From positions 1 through 55,436 of the forward strand of contig JAEUQE010000025.1 of NCBI GenBank assembly GCA_016789785.1: a stretch of 55,436 nucleotides of DNA, in the 5' to 3' direction. Below, piece by piece: positions 1-8,682 of the stretch. Every line of letters begins with the position of its first letter. Position 1 is the stretch's first letter. The position numbers and the translations under genes are program-made. Below the pieces are notes generated by a model, which searched no databases, had not been told where the DNA came from, and worked only from the letters and a program-made list of their open reading frames with translations. Origin of the DNA: Bryobacterales bacterium. Its GTDB lineage: Bacteria; Acidobacteriota; Terriglobia; Bryobacterales; Bryobacteraceae.

Positions 1-43
1 CGATCACTGCAAGCCAGGCCCCGAGGATAGTCCGTTTGCGCAT
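1..43 (-). CDS. 5' end of a gene for a secreted or membrane protein (partial)
   Basis: Only the first 14 codons lie in the window. They read MRKRTILGAWLAVI, a basic start followed by a hydrophobic run, as in a signal peptide or first membrane helix. The start is chosen because an AGGAG ribosome-binding site (plus-strand 51-55) lies 7 bases upstream of the ATG and a -10-like TATACT lies just before that. The rest of the gene is off the left edge, so the function cannot be given. Confidence 0.5.
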   Translation of the reverse strand, partial: MRKRTILGAWLAVI

Positions 44-50
44 TGACGAT

Positions 51-69
51 CTCCTGGTGGGGCAGTATA
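51..69 (-). promoter_or_regulatory. -10 box and ribosome-binding site of the left-edge gene
   Basis: On the minus strand a TATACT box (64-69) is followed by AGGAG (51-55) and the ATG at 43, giving a leader of about 14 bases. No good -35 box is visible. The surrounding TGATATATACTG closely matches TGATGTATACTG upstream of the TonB receptor gene (6570-6575). Confidence 0.4.
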
Positions 70-250
70 TATCACCGGCGCGCTCCAAGAGAAGCCGCGT
101 GGGAACACCGCTGTGCGAAGACCATTGCGCCCTCGCAGATGTAAGCTCGGGGGATTCGCGAACTCGCGGCGGACTACTGGCGAAGAGTACCGGCTGGCGA
201 TTCGATGGGCGAGGGATGCCCACCTCACCCTGCTGGACTCAGATTGACGA

Positions 251-302
251 TTGACAGCGCGAGAATCCGCTAACATTACTCTCATGCAACCTCAACCAGG
301 AG
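251..302 (+). promoter_or_regulatory. Candidate promoter and RBS of the 40-residue ORF
   Basis: A perfect -35 TTGACA (251-256) is followed 17-18 bases later by a weak -10 (CATTAC or ATTACT, 274-280). AGGAG at 298-302 is correctly placed before the ATG at 308. The -10 is poor, so this is a candidate only. Confidence 0.35.
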
Positions 303-307
303 CTTCG

Positions 308-430
308 ATGAAACGGACGCCTCCGGGCGGCCCGAGGATCGCAGTGGCATTCGACGAGCCGGATGAGCCGGTGTCCTGGCTGCGCCGCATCGCGATGCGT
401 CTGCGGGCAATGTTCCGGCGGCACGTCTAG
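308..430 (+). CDS. Small basic protein, 40 residues, function unknown
   Basis: The ORF has an AGGAG ribosome-binding site 5 bases before its ATG and a TTGACA element further upstream. The N-terminal half is Pro/Gly-rich with an acidic DEPDEP stretch. The C-terminal half (SWLRRIAMRLRAMFRRHV) is a strongly basic amphipathic helix that could lie on a membrane or bind nucleic acid. An in-frame ATG at 284 would add eight residues but lacks a good RBS. I do not recognise the family. It stands alone between two minus-strand genes, so a chance ORF is possible. Confidence 0.4.
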   Translation: MKRTPPGGPRIAVAFDEPDEPVSWLRRIAMRLRAMFRRHV

Positions 431-559
431 CAACCCGTGCTCAAAGCCGGTAGCGGAAGCGCTTTGCTGCGTTGACACCCATGAAATCGGCGCTGCACAG
501 GGGGCCGCTTCTCGCACGCGGACGCGGCTCGCCGCGCTTCAGCGGTTCTCAGTGACGCA

Positions 560-2947
560 CTACCTTCCGGTTGCCGCCTTGGATGTCACCGTGTAGCTCC
601 GCAGAAGGTTTTTGCGGATCTCCGCATCCCGAAACAAAACTGGTCTCCATTGTTTGCGCGAGAAAAGCTCTGTCTGATCGGTGAAATGAGGGGAAGCCGG
701 ATCGCCGGACTGCGAGTACGTGAGAAAGGCCTTCGCGCGCGGACCTTGCGCGGTGAACTCGAGCGCCATCAGAAAGCTCGAGCCGTGCACCACCGGATAG
801 CCCTTTTCGGTAAGAAAGCGGCTGCCCGCGACCGCGGGGGGATTGTCCATCGGCTCCAGTGTGGTGGTGTTGCGGCTGTTGCGCTGCATGTTCATGAGGC
901 CGTCGTAGGCGCCGTCGCCGCCATGAATCGGGATGCGGCGCTCTGCCTTGGCGGCATACTGCACTTCGCCGAGCGGCACGTCGAGTGCGAGATTACGGCT
1001 CGCCAGCAGCTTCGCGGCGCGCGCCAGGTTCTCGAGCGCAAGGCCTCCCGAAGCCAGTGTATGCGGCGTCGCCGTTGGCTGCGCAGGATCGAAGTCGACG
1101 GCCCATAGCTTACCCTTGCGGACGAGGTCCTCCGGCTGATAGCGGGCCATGAATTCGCGGAACAACACCGCGCCGCGGCTGGCAAGGTCGTTGCGGCCGT
1201 CAAAGCCCTGGAGGGCGCGGCAGGCGGGACCAAGGTCGAACGCCGCGCCATCGATCACAACAGACTCCTGGCCCTTGCAGCGCCGAAGCAACTCGGGCAG
1301 CAATAGCTCCGCCGCAAGGCTGCGATTGCTCAACAGCGCCGCTGCCATTTCATCCAACGTGAACTTGCCGTCGTTCCCCGCCGGATGGTCCGGCGACTTG
1401 CCGGACAGCGTGAGATCGTTGTTGCGGGTACGGAGGGATCGCGCTGTGCGCTGTTCTCCATGCAACGGCGAATAGGGGCCGTCCAGCAACGCGCTGGAGT
1501 TTGCCATCCAGAAGCTATCGTTGGCGTTGAAGACGTAGTCCGTGCGCTCCAGTTTCGGCATGTCGCGATAGGGAACCACGCCGGGCCTGCGCGCCGCATC
1601 ATCGGCCTGCCACTCGAACATCGGATCGGAGCCGTGGAGCAGCACGTTGCCGCCCTGCTGCCACAATCTGCGGGTCAAGCCGTCGTTTTCGCGCCGCTTG
1701 CGCCACTCTTCCAAGGCGGCAACGCTCAGTTTCGGAGTGGCTGCGGTGTCGGCGTACCAGGCGATTCCTTCGTCGCTCGCCGCAATCGTGTTCACCCAGG
1801 TCAGCGATTGGTAGTCGGCATGCGCCTGCTGCAGCTCTTTCATGTTGCGAGCCTGCATCATCGGAACATACTGGCGAGTGCGGCCGCGGTTGTCCCAGTT
1901 GGCGTCGCGCACGGAAAGCACGCGCGACGGAGTCCAACCGAGGCCCGGGAAGTTGAGGATCGGACCATAGTGGCTGAACCACACCGCGTGCGTTTCCTGT
2001 TTCTGCGAACCGTCGGGCTGGCGCACGCTGATCTCGACCTTGCGTGACGTCATCCGCTTCGTTTCTGAACCGTAGCGATACAGCGTTGGCTGGCCCGCAA
2101 CAAGGTCGATGGAATAGAACGTCATGCGCTTGCCCGCCGAAACGGTGTGGGTCCATGCGACATTGCGATTGAAGCCGATGGCCACGCCCGGCACTCCGAT
2201 GAGGCTCACACCGTAGACATCGAGCTTGCCCGGTATTCGCAGATGCTTCTCCCAGAAGCGGTTCGAGCCAACCCATGGATAGTGCGGATTGGCGACGAGC
2301 ATGCCGCGGCCCGAAGCCGCCCGGTCGCGTCCGATGGCCCAGCCGTTGCTTGCTCCGAGGTCGAAGCCCGGCCATTCGAGGTCAGCTTCGCCTTCCCGTG
2401 GGAGCGATGCGGTGGCCGCGGATGTCTGCGAGGGAGGCTGCGCGGTCGCGATCATCGCCGCAATCTGCGTCACGGTGAGCGAGAACATGCGATGATACGC
2501 GGCAATTCCGGCGGCTTGTAGGGGAACCACCCAATCGGCGCCTTTGCACCAGCCACTCACGTTGGCGCGGCCGGTGGCGGCAAGATACTGGTTGTAGCCG
2601 GCGGCGAATCCTTCATACCAGTCGCGCATCTCCTTGGGCTCGGCGGCGAGGTCGCGCGCGGCATCGTCGAGCAGGGCAAGCGCCTTCATCGCGATGTCAT
2701 TATGCAGATGCTGATTCGACGGGCCGGCTCCGAAGTAACGGGCACGTTCCCCGCGCGCCTTCACCACCTGGTCGGCGATGGAGCAGAGATGATCCTCCGC
2801 TTGTGCGTACCCTTCGCCGAAGCCGAGACTGCCCATGTCTTTCGCCTCAATGTGAGGAATGCCGTAGGTGGTCCGGCGGATGCGCGCTTCGTAGGAAGCA
2901 GCCTGGGCGCAGACCATGAACAGCTGCAGAAAGAGAATGGCTCGCAT
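560..2947 (-). CDS. Penicillin acylase / acyl-homoserine lactone acylase family hydrolase
   Basis: A 795-residue N-terminal-nucleophile hydrolase of the penicillin G acylase family (PvdQ, aculeacin acylase), which cleaves amide bonds of acylated substrates. Residues 1-17 form a signal peptide, so the enzyme is exported. The alpha-chain region begins with RTTYGIPHIEA (about 25-35). After a linker, GASNGWAIG places the catalytic serine at residue 200, where autocatalytic cleavage would expose it as the new N-terminus. NPHYPW (about 220-225) is the usual beta-chain motif, and length fits the family. Substrate cannot be told from sequence: N-acyl homoserine lactones, lipopeptides and beta-lactams are all possible. 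The gene is monocistronic and the TonB receptor lies upstream on the same strand. A -10 box just 8 bases before the ATG suggests a very short leader. Confidence 0.88.
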   Translation of the reverse strand: MRAILFLQLFMVCAQAASYEARIRRTTYGIPHIEAKDMGSLGFGEGYAQAEDHLCSIADQVVKARGERARYFGAGPSNQHLHNDIAMKALALLDDAARDLAAEPKEMRDWYEGFAAGYNQYLAATGRANVSGWCKGADWVVPLQAAGIAAYHRMFSLTVTQIAAMIATAQPPSQTSAATASLPREGEADLEWPGFDLGASNGWAIGRDRAASGRGMLVANPHYPWVGSNRFWEKHLRIPGKLDVYGVSLIGVPGVAIGFNRNVAWTHTVSAGKRMTFYSIDLVAGQPTLYRYGSETKRMTSRKVEISVRQPDGSQKQETHAVWFSHYGPILNFPGLGWTPSRVLSVRDANWDNRGRTRQYVPMMQARNMKELQQAHADYQSLTWVNTIAASDEGIAWYADTAATPKLSVAALEEWRKRRENDGLTRRLWQQGGNVLLHGSDPMFEWQADDAARRPGVVPYRDMPKLERTDYVFNANDSFWMANSSALLDGPYSPLHGEQRTARSLRTRNNDLTLSGKSPDHPAGNDGKFTLDEMAAALLSNRSLAAELLLPELLRRCKGQESVVIDGAAFDLGPACRALQGFDGRNDLASRGAVLFREFMARYQPEDLVRKGKLWAVDFDPAQPTATPHTLASGGLALENLARAAKLLASRNLALDVPLGEVQYAAKAERRIPIHGGDGAYDGLMNMQRNSRNTTTLEPMDNPPAVAGSRFLTEKGYPVVHGSSFLMALEFTAQGPRAKAFLTYSQSGDPASPHFTDQTELFSRKQWRPVLFRDAEIRKNLLRSYTVTSKAATGR

Positions 2948-2955
2948 GGAAGGTG

Positions 2956-2961
2956 AGTATA
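2956..2961 (-). promoter_or_regulatory. -10 box, near-leaderless start of the acylase gene
   Basis: TATACT on the minus strand ends 8 bases before the acylase ATG, and no Shine-Dalgarno sequence lies between them. Transcription would start about at the ATG. No -35 was identified with confidence. Confidence 0.35.
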
Positions 2962-2998
2962 TGCGAGAGCGGCGGGCGTGTCGAGCGTTGGGGTGCAG

Positions 2999-3036
2999 GG
3001 AAGGGCAGGGAGGATGTGGCCAACCCCTGCCCTTCC
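2999..3036 (-). terminator. Strong 12-bp hairpin after the TonB receptor gene
   Basis: GGAAGGGCAGGG (2999-3010) and its exact complement (3025-3036) can pair around a 14-base loop. It starts 7 bases after the receptor stop codon. No T-run follows on the minus strand, so it may protect the mRNA 3' end or act as a non-canonical terminator. Confidence 0.5.
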
Positions 3037-3042
3037 GTCCGC

Positions 3043-6000
3043 TCAGAAATACAGCTTCATCGCCACCTGGAAGATGCGCATCGAGTTGCGCAGTCCGCGG
3101 ATCTCGCCCACCCGTGGGGCGTCGGGCACCACGGAATCGAGACCCGCATAGCCCAGTCCGTTCGGCGTGCCGAATTGCGGTGTGTTGAAAGCATTGAATG
3201 CCTCGCCGCGGAACTGCAACCGGCCCTGGTCACCAAGGAACGCGAGGCGCCAGTTTTTGCCGACAGAAAGGTCGAGGCTGTTGGCGCCAGGAGACACGAG
3301 AATGCCGTTGCCCGCGTTGCCATACTTGCACAGGTCCGTGCGGCCGGGAATGTTGCAGTCCGTGCGGCGGAAGGCCGTGGGGTCAAACCAGAGCTTGCGA
3401 GTGGCGGCGCTGCCGAGGCGTCCATCGGCGACGCGGTCGGGTCGCGTGCTGCTCAAATCGGTATTGAGATTGCCGCCGGCCACCGAGAATGGGAAGCCCG
3501 TGCGGAGCGTGATGATGCCGCTTGCCTGCCATCCGGCGAGCGCGGCTTTCTTGAAGCCGGTGGATCCTTTGAAGATGGGCAGATCGTAGACAAAGTTCGC
3601 GATCGCGTTGTGCGTGATATCAAAACCGTAGCGCGTACGGTCGGTGCGCCGGTCGCGAGGGTTCTGATAAGTGGCTTGGACATCCCCCGCGGGATCGTTC
3701 CTGCCGTAACCTTCGCCGAGTGACTTACTGTAAGTGTAGGCGAGGCCCAGTGTCACACCATGGCTGTAGCGCTTCTGCGCCTGTACCTGAAGCGCGTGGT
3801 AGGTTGCATTGGCATAACTGTCGAGGTAGCGAATGTTATTGAGGAGCCGCGGCGCGTTGCCCTCGCCGGCGCTGACGTAGGCCTGATAGGGACGGCGGCG
3901 GTTGAAGTCGGTGTCGGGCGATGGGTCGGGCGAGTTGAAGTTGGGCACTGTGTTGTCGAGGTGGCTCGTCTTCGACCCGACGTATCCCACGGTCAATACG
4001 GTGTTGAACGGCAACTGCCGCTGGATGTCGAAGCTCCACTGAATGTAATTGCTCGCCCGGTTGTCGGGGATCATGGCCAGCACGTTGGTTCGAGCCGCCG
4101 TGGTTCCCTGGCCTGGAAACGGATTGTCGAGCGTGAGTACGGTGGAGCCGGGCCGGAAGCGGCGCGTTTGCAAATTGTAACTCTGGCCGCCGTAGGAATA
4201 AGGAATCACCTGGGCGACGTCGGTAACTTGTGCGAATCCAAATGTTCCCGAGAGAGGAGGCTGTAAGTTGAGAATGGAGAAGTTATTCAACTGCTGCGCG
4301 TTGGCGTACCAGCCAGCACCCGTGCGAATTACCCATTTCTCGGTCGCGCGGAAAGCGATGCCGAGGCGGGGCATGAAGAATCGCTCCTCCGGATCGTAGA
4401 ACTGGAATTCCTTGCCGGGCTCGGGGACAACGGTGGGCAGCATCTGGCCGTTCGCCGCCTGAGTCAGGATGTCGAGGCGCAGGGATCGCCAAGTGCGGTT
4501 GACGTCGGTGGCGAGCCCGAAATAGTCCCAGCGCACGCCGGCGTTGATGGTGAGACGGCGGCCGGCCTTCCACTCGTCCAGGAAGTAGCCGCTCCAGCGG
4601 TGCTGGCGTGGTTTCTGAAGTAAGAGACCCTCCGCGGTCGAGGAACCGTTCGGGAAACCCATTAGCCATCCCGCGAGCCCGTAACCACCGGGGCAGCAAC
4701 TCAAGTTCCCGCTGGGCACATTCGCGGCGGCCCGCTCGATGGTGAGGCGGCGATACTCCATTCCCATCTTGAACTGGTGCTTGGAACGAATGAGCGAGAA
4801 GTTATTGGAAATCTGGTAGGTATCGTTAAAGTCGATGCGCGCGCCGGAGTCACCCTGGAGAATGCCAGTGGGCGGAATGGCGGCCTCGAGTGGACGGAAC
4901 TTGCGGTTATTGTCCACCGCGACGCGGAACTGCCCAACGCCGAGCGAGTCGACGTCGAAGTTCGTGTTGGTGCGGGGATTTGATTGATCGTGGTCCACGC
5001 GGTTGTATCCGAAGCGGAACTCGTTGAGCATGGTGGGCCGGAACATGTGCAGCCATTGCGAAGCGATGTTATTCGGACGTAAACCAAAGCTGGTCCCGAA
5101 GTTCGGATTGAGCCCCGGATTGTCGAAGGTGGTGCGTTGACCGGCGTACCGGACAAACACACGGTCATTCGAATTGAAGTTATGGTCGATGCGGGCGAAG
5201 TACTGATTCTGGTTGAGGAAAGACGGGACCGCGGAGATCACGTTCACGTCGAGGATATCTTCCGCGCGGAACTGCGGCAAGGGTAGATAGGTGTTGATGA
5301 AGTTCTGCGCATTCCGGTTGATGCGGTTCTGCGGAATGATGTTGTTGATCTGGCCGTCGGCGCCGCGGAACGGCTCGCCGGTCAACGGATCGTGAACGAT
5401 GATCGGTGCGCGGATGGGCACGCCGTTCCGGATCACCGGACGCAGCAGCGCGGAGAAATCACCGCGCCGGAACTCCTCCGGGAACCAGAACGCCTGTTGG
5501 ACGGACTCGATGGTCTGGCGCACGCCTTCATAGTTGAAGCTCCAGAAGGTGCGGTCCTTCCCGTTGTACTTCGGCAGCAGCACCGGCCCTGCCAGCCATG
5601 CGCCGAACTGATGGCGGCGGAGGGCGTTCTTCTTGCGCTCCGGCACGCCGGGTGGCAGCTCGAAGTTGAGGAAATAGTCGCGCGCGTCCAGAATGTTATT
5701 GCGCGCGAAATCGAAGAACGTGCCGTGGAAATTGTTTGTTCCGCTTTTCAACGCGATTTGCACCACGGCGCCGTTATTTTGCCCGTATTCGGCGGAGACG
5801 GTACCGGTCTGGATCTTGACCTCCTCGATCGCGTCAATCGAGGGATTGAAGAGCACCTGATTCACCAGCGGCTCCGTGGCGACCACGCCGTCCATGGAAA
5901 TGTTTTGATTGGCGTCGCGCTGCCCGTTGGCGCTCAGTGTAGTGGCTGAGCCCGGAAACGGGAATCCCGTATTGGTGTTGATGCCCTGGCCCATGCGGGT

Positions 6001-6489
6001 GCCGTATTGCACGCCGGGCGTGAGAATCGCCAGACTGGCGAAGTTGCGCCCAAGCAACGGCAACTCCTGCACGCGCCGTCGTTCAATCGTGGTGGAAATG
6101 GCCGCGTCGTCGGTCTTCAGTTCCACCGATGCGGCCTGCACTTCGACACGCTCCGAAGCCGCACCTACTTCGAGGGTGACGTTGACGCGAGCCTTCTGCT
6201 GATACGCGACGTTGATGCCGGTCTGGGTCTGCGTCTTGAATCCCGTAAGTGAAACCGTGACGCTGTAGTCTCCAATTTCGATGAGCGGGAACGAGTAGTT
6301 ACCGCTGGAATCGGTCGCGGTTTGTCGCCGCTCGCCGGTCGCCAAGCGGAGCAGGGTGACTTGCGCCGAAGGAACGACGGCGCCGGTAGAGTCGGTCACC
6401 GTTCCCAGAACTTCGGTGGAGGTTGTTTGTGCGGCCGCGGGCAAAAAGCAGGCGGCTGAGAGACAGAGCAGTGCGAGAGCCTTGGACAT
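3043..6489 (-). CDS. TonB-dependent outer-membrane receptor with carboxypeptidase-regulatory domain
   Basis: A 1148-residue outer-membrane protein of the Oar-like receptor group that is greatly expanded in Acidobacteria. A signal peptide ends at AAAQ (about residue 21). Residues 25-105 form a CarboxypepD_reg beta-sandwich (EVLGTVTDSTGAVVPSAQV). A plug domain follows to about residue 260 (ELPLLGRNFASLAILTPGV, then NGQRDANQNISMDGV). The rest is a large beta-barrel ending in aromatic KLYF, typical of barrel proteins. The start at 6489 is preferred to the ATG at 6507 because AAAGGGG lies just upstream and it opens directly on the signal peptide. The ligand is unknown; carbohydrate, peptide and siderophore uptake are all possible. 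No dedicated TonB/ExbBD genes are nearby. Confidence 0.92.
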   Translation of the reverse strand: MSKALALLCLSAACFLPAAAQTTSTEVLGTVTDSTGAVVPSAQVTLLRLATGERRQTATDSSGNYSFPLIEIGDYSVTVSLTGFKTQTQTGINVAYQQKARVNVTLEVGAASERVEVQAASVELKTDDAAISTTIERRRVQELPLLGRNFASLAILTPGVQYGTRMGQGINTNTGFPFPGSATTLSANGQRDANQNISMDGVVATEPLVNQVLFNPSIDAIEEVKIQTGTVSAEYGQNNGAVVQIALKSGTNNFHGTFFDFARNNILDARDYFLNFELPPGVPERKKNALRRHQFGAWLAGPVLLPKYNGKDRTFWSFNYEGVRQTIESVQQAFWFPEEFRRGDFSALLRPVIRNGVPIRAPIIVHDPLTGEPFRGADGQINNIIPQNRINRNAQNFINTYLPLPQFRAEDILDVNVISAVPSFLNQNQYFARIDHNFNSNDRVFVRYAGQRTTFDNPGLNPNFGTSFGLRPNNIASQWLHMFRPTMLNEFRFGYNRVDHDQSNPRTNTNFDVDSLGVGQFRVAVDNNRKFRPLEAAIPPTGILQGDSGARIDFNDTYQISNNFSLIRSKHQFKMGMEYRRLTIERAAANVPSGNLSCCPGGYGLAGWLMGFPNGSSTAEGLLLQKPRQHRWSGYFLDEWKAGRRLTINAGVRWDYFGLATDVNRTWRSLRLDILTQAANGQMLPTVVPEPGKEFQFYDPEERFFMPRLGIAFRATEKWVIRTGAGWYANAQQLNNFSILNLQPPLSGTFGFAQVTDVAQVIPYSYGGQSYNLQTRRFRPGSTVLTLDNPFPGQGTTAARTNVLAMIPDNRASNYIQWSFDIQRQLPFNTVLTVGYVGSKTSHLDNTVPNFNSPDPSPDTDFNRRRPYQAYVSAGEGNAPRLLNNIRYLDSYANATYHALQVQAQKRYSHGVTLGLAYTYSKSLGEGYGRNDPAGDVQATYQNPRDRRTDRTRYGFDITHNAIANFVYDLPIFKGSTGFKKAALAGWQASGIITLRTGFPFSVAGGNLNTDLSSTRPDRVADGRLGSAATRKLWFDPTAFRRTDCNIPGRTDLCKYGNAGNGILVSPGANSLDLSVGKNWRLAFLGDQGRLQFRGEAFNAFNTPQFGTPNGLGYAGLDSVVPDAPRVGEIRGLRNSMRIFQVAMKLYF

Positions 6490-6540
6490 GCGGTAACCCC
6501 TTTGCAACTTCGCATCCTGGCGAGGCGGTCTGCGTCAACG

Positions 6541-6575
6541 GGAAGTCTCTTGGACTTCCATGGGCTGCCAGTATA
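6541..6575 (-). promoter_or_regulatory. Promoter -10 and palindrome in the leader of the TonB receptor
   Basis: TATACT (6570-6575 on the minus strand) could be the -10. Just downstream lies a perfect 7-bp inverted repeat, GGAAGTC-N5-GACTTCC (6541-6559), which could be an operator or a 5' UTR hairpin. The leader to the ATG at 6489 would be about 75 bases. Confidence 0.35.
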
Positions 6576-6674
6576 CATCAACGGCGGATTGAGGCGGTAA
6601 CGGCGGACCGGTGACGGGTGAGATTTTTTTGAGTCATCCTCGCCGCGGATTCCGCTTCCTCAGCGGAGGAGCAG

Positions 6675-7676
6675 ATGGCCACTCACACAACCGCGGGATA
6701 CTCGCCGGTGGAAATCGTCCGGTTGACCAAGACGTTCGCGTTCGCAAAGACGCTGGCAACCAACGTGAAGCTCAAGGAGCATCGGGGGCTCTGGACCCAC
6801 CCCTGGCTGGTTACCAGCGTGGAAGCGGCCCCCGCCTGGAAGGATTCCAACGATCTGAAGCGCTTAATCGACGCCGAGGTCCGCTGGGCGCGGGAACGCC
6901 TTGACAAGGCGGCCCACCAGTCCGACGGAGGGCAGGCGTTCGGCGCGGCGCTCGAATCGATGCGAAAGGCGACACGGTCGTTCTTTGCAAGTTACTCGAC
7001 CTTGGAGGCCGAGATCGCCAATATTAACACCGAGGCGAGTAACATTCTGGGATTCTCGGCCCGCTCCGCTGCCGTCGCACAGGCATCCGCGAACATCGCC
7101 CTTGCCTGGATCGGTCTGCTCAGCGGTCCCGCCACAGTCGGGGTCAACATGACTGCGAAGCGCTTCATTCTCTACTCGGGCGAGGTCAGTTTCAAGTTCA
7201 TCGGGCAGAAGCTGGGGGTCGGACTGGTTGCGTCGTTTGGAACGCAGATGGCCACGAACATGAATGAAGCGGTGAGCGCGAATTTCGCTATCGTCCAGGC
7301 GGTGAACAACGCGCCGGGGTTCGTTGACGATTCCTGGCAACTCTTCTTCGCCGCGCTCAACCAGTCCTGCGTGGCCAGGATGGAGAAGCAAATGGGGAAC
7401 CAGGTGGCGGAGGTCGGCAAACAGACCAGTAAGTTGTACGAGTCCGGAATGAAAGCGTTGGGTGATACGCGAACGGAAGCCGCGGCGGCCCAGCGGACCG
7501 CTGCCGTGAGATCGGTGCAGCAGCAGGAGCAGGCGATTGCGAACTACGCGCCGCAGGGCGGCAGTTCTGGCATGCAACTGGCCAAGGCGGGTATGAAGTT
7601 TGCCGCCTGGGGGCTGACCTGCCAAGCCACCCTGGATAGCCTTACCACGCTTTACAAACAGTGGAACTACGAGTGA
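6675..7676 (+). CDS. Unrecognised 333-residue protein
   Basis: A clear gene: GGAGGAG sits 3 bases before the ATG, and the frame is open for a kilobase with GC-rich third positions. I recognise no domain. The N-terminal 110 residues are largely helical and charged. Residues about 130-195 are Ala/Gly-rich and hydrophobic (for example NIALAWIGLLSGPATVGVN), suggesting membrane-inserting or buried helices. Residues 225-300 are helical and Gln/Ala-rich, possibly coiled coil. There is no signal peptide. The next gene (7743) is on the same strand 66 bases away, with a small hairpin between them. A secreted or pore-forming toxin with a partner is one possibility, but nothing in the sequence proves it. 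Confidence 0.75.
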   Translation: MATHTTAGYSPVEIVRLTKTFAFAKTLATNVKLKEHRGLWTHPWLVTSVEAAPAWKDSNDLKRLIDAEVRWARERLDKAAHQSDGGQAFGAALESMRKATRSFFASYSTLEAEIANINTEASNILGFSARSAAVAQASANIALAWIGLLSGPATVGVNMTAKRFILYSGEVSFKFIGQKLGVGLVASFGTQMATNMNEAVSANFAIVQAVNNAPGFVDDSWQLFFAALNQSCVARMEKQMGNQVAEVGKQTSKLYESGMKALGDTRTEAAAAQRTAAVRSVQQQEQAIANYAPQGGSSGMQLAKAGMKFAAWGLTCQATLDSLTTLYKQWNYE

Positions 7677-7702
7677 GTCGCCTGTGCTCGGCTTACACGT
7701 CA

Positions 7703-7718
7703 GGCAAGCGGGCTTGCC
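7703..7718 (+). terminator. Small hairpin between two unrecognised genes
   Basis: GGCAAG-CGGG-CTTGCC is a 6-bp stem followed by GTTTGAT, 26 bases after the stop of the 333-residue gene. The T-run is weak, so it may be an attenuator or chance. Confidence 0.3.
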
Positions 7719-7742
7719 GTTTGATATCGTGTGCAGAAGCAT

Positions 7743-8147
7743 ATGTTCGATCCTTCCCATTCCCTGGAAGCTCCCAAACCCATTCCCTACGACACGGTGG
7801 AGCTGCGCGCTGGCCGCCTGCACAAGATCCGGCTGGCGTCGGCGCGGCAGGTGGATCCTGCGGATCAGATGTCGGATGTGGTGAAGTGCTATTGCCGGTC
7901 GCACGATGTTCTCACACCGGCCGACGCGGAGTTACAACGCCGCCCCACGTTTGTTTTCCCTGTCAGTTACTTCAAGGATCTTGAAGCCCTGATCGGCAAG
8001 GAAGTGGAGGGACGCATTTACTCCGACGAGTCCCGGCGGCGGGTCAAGTTCTATCTCGACCTGAAGGAACACGCCGGATTCCAACTCGAGCAGGACGACC
8101 GTGACCTGCACAGTCCTTGGTACGACGAAAGCGTTCTGAAGGAATAG
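7743..8147 (+). CDS. Unrecognised 134-residue soluble protein
   Basis: The frame is open from a GTG at 7731, but the ATG at 7743 (MFDPSHSLEAPKPIPYD) is a better start; the RBS is poor for both. The protein is acidic and hydrophilic with no signal peptide or membrane segment. It carries a Cys pair (KCYC, about residue 49) and alternating segments such as YFKDLEALIGKEVEGRIYSD that suggest a small alpha/beta fold. It follows the 333-residue gene on the same strand and may be its partner. No family is recognised. Confidence 0.6.
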   Translation: MFDPSHSLEAPKPIPYDTVELRAGRLHKIRLASARQVDPADQMSDVVKCYCRSHDVLTPADAELQRRPTFVFPVSYFKDLEALIGKEVEGRIYSDESRRRVKFYLDLKEHAGFQLEQDDRDLHSPWYDESVLKE

Positions 8148-8241
8148 TGGTGGAGTAGGACCACGCCCACACGGCCTTGGATACTGCTCTTCTTATTGCA
8201 TTGCACGCGGTTCAAGGAGCCGGAACTCCGGGTTGTTCTTG

Positions 8242-8682
8242 TCAGGACGTCAGGACCAGGATGGTATCGGCGCTCGCACCCACAACAGCCTGCCAGGGAA
8301 TGGATGCGTCGAAGGTGACTAACCGCGCCTGGTGACTATGCGCCAAGGCCGTAATGTAAAGATCGGTGATTTGACGCGGCCCGGCTATACGTGTGTCGTG
8401 AAACACCGAAGGGTCCGTGAGCGAACACTCATCCGCCCAGAAGTAGTGTTTCCACCGGGGAGCCTGTTTCATCCGGCGCAGAAGGTCAATCGCCTCGCAG
8501 GGTGACCGGGCACCGCCACGGTAGATCGGCTGTGAAACGACCCGGACGAAGCCGTTTTCGGTTAACGGGCAACTGGCCCACGCGCCGCCGCTTTGCCGCG
8601 ATAGCCATTCGTGGATGGTGGTGTGATGGCTATGCTCCGAATCCGCAATTGCAATGAGGACGTTGACGTCGAAGAGGAACAT
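8242..8682 (-). CDS. vapC: VapC-type PIN-domain toxin (ribonuclease)
   Basis: A 146-residue PIN-domain protein, expected to be an Mg-dependent endoribonuclease toxin held inactive by its antitoxin. The acidic active-site residues are visible: D5 in FLFDVNVLIAI, E42 in LTENGFVRV, D107 in ITDLYITALA and D125 in LVTFDASI. The start is the ATG overlapping the antitoxin stop (TGATG), which points to translational coupling. An upstream in-frame start would run through the antitoxin gene and is rejected. The toxin appears intact. Its RNA target cannot be predicted. Confidence 0.9.
   Translation of the reverse strand: MFLFDVNVLIAIADSEHSHHTTIHEWLSRQSGGAWASCPLTENGFVRVVSQPIYRGGARSPCEAIDLLRRMKQAPRWKHYFWADECSLTDPSVFHDTRIAGPRQITDLYITALAHSHQARLVTFDASIPWQAVVGASADTILVLTS

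Noticed and set aside
36..254. Plus-strand 72-codon frame at the left edge
   Set aside because: No RBS or recognisable sequence, and it overlaps the promoter of the partial minus-strand gene.
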